From a bacterium (GTDB taxonomy: Bacteria > Coprothermobacterota > Coprothermobacteria > Coprothermobacterales > JAADFF01), in contig JAMORD010000118.1 in the NCBI GenBank assembly GCA_027063755.1, positions 1-6,123 on the forward strand: a stretch of 6,123 bases of DNA, read 5' to 3'. Positions 5,918 to 6,123 of this stretch are shown in pieces; position 1 is the stretch's first letter; every line of letters begins with the position of its first letter. Under the pieces are notes generated by a model that worked only from the letters and a program-made list of their open reading frames with translations, was not told where the DNA came from and did not search any database. The translations under genes and the position numbers were made by a program.

Positions 5918-6123
5918 ATGGCTAAAAAACCAACAGTACTCATAGCCGATGATGAAGACAGTGTACGTCTCCTCCTCAAGGAAATACTTGAGGAGGAGGC
6001 TTTTGTTATAGAGGCCCGCAACGGAGGGGAAGCAATAGATATCGCTCGCATCAACAAACCACATGTTGTATTCCTTGATATTCGTATGCCCGGTATTGAC
6101 GGTATGGAAGCTTTAAAGAAAAT
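5918..6123 (+). CDS. Response regulator, receiver domain (partial, N-terminal 68 codons)
   Basis: Start of a two-component response regulator, cut by the window's right edge in codon 69. The first strand VLIADDE carries the acidic Mg-binding pair D11-D12, and FLDIRMPGIDGMEALKK (52-68) carries the expected phosphoacceptor D54. The segment resembles Spo0F- and NtrC-type receivers. The Thr/Ser and Lys of the second half and any output domain lie outside, so a single-domain Spo0F-like protein cannot be told from a regulator with a DNA-binding or other output domain. The ATG at 5918 is preceded by GAGGTGA (5907-5913). It lies 14 nt after the ABC ATPase stop and is probably cotranscribed. Codons 18-27 (LLLKEILEEE) form a perfect 12-bp inverted repeat in the DNA. 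Confidence 0.9.
   Translation, partial: MAKKPTVLIADDEDSVRLLLKEILEEEAFVIEARNGGEAIDIARINKPHVVFLDIRMPGIDGMEALKK
5969..5998 (+). repeat. Perfect 12-bp inverted repeat (hairpin) inside the response regulator gene
   Basis: CTCCTCCTCAAG (5969-5980) and CTTGAGGAGGAG (5987-5998) are exact reverse complements around a 6-nt loop GAAATA. The stem can extend by a T-G wobble (5968/5999) and a G-C pair (5967/6000), and is followed by TTTT (6001-6004), so it resembles a short intrinsic terminator or attenuator. It begins about 50 nt after the start codon. The repeat exists because Leu CTC and Glu GAG codons are complementary within a Leu-rich, Glu-rich helix. Confidence 0.75.

Overview
The window looks like a gene-dense bacterial chromosome segment of moderately low G+C. 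Every gene has a strong Shine-Dalgarno sequence, three of the seven start with GTG, spacing is tight and ATA is a common Ile codon. The gene content (YhaM-like and beta-CASP RNases, an MsmX-type ATPase) would fit an anaerobic, possibly thermophilic, Firmicutes- or Coprothermobacter-like lineage. That is only an impression; nothing here fixes the taxon. No mobile element, CRISPR array, tRNA or rRNA is visible, and no stretch over 300 bases lacks a gene.

Layout. Bases 1-1193 are on the minus strand and hold a short grpE-like co-chaperone gene followed 20 nt later by the 5' part of an M17 leucyl aminopeptidase (pepA), whose C-terminal half lies outside the window. An 87-base divergent intergenic region (1194-1280) carries the ribosome binding sites and probable promoters of both directions. 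From 1281 to the window end all genes are on the plus strand: a class II aldolase, a YhaM-like OB-fold/HD-domain exoribonuclease, an MBL/beta-CASP RNase, a small one-TM-segment protein of unknown function, a MalK/MsmX-type sugar ABC ATPase, and the first 68 codons of a response regulator receiver domain.

How they work together. The aldolase, HD and MBL genes overlap by 4 nt (GTGA) at both junctions and must be translationally coupled. The last two of these are predicted RNA-degrading enzymes, so the core of the operon looks like an RNA-turnover module with a sugar-phosphate-type enzyme in front. The following genes are spaced by 33, 17 and 14 nt with no terminator seen, so they may be read through, although a perfect TATAAT sits just after the MBL stop and may start a second transcript. 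The minus-strand pair combines protein folding and peptide breakdown.

No clearly new system is evident. The points most worth a second look are a perfect 12-bp hairpin inside the response regulator coding sequence, Glu in place of the expected Asp residues in the HD enzyme, two identical 10-nt stop/start junctions, and the uncharacterised small membrane protein next to the lone ABC ATPase.
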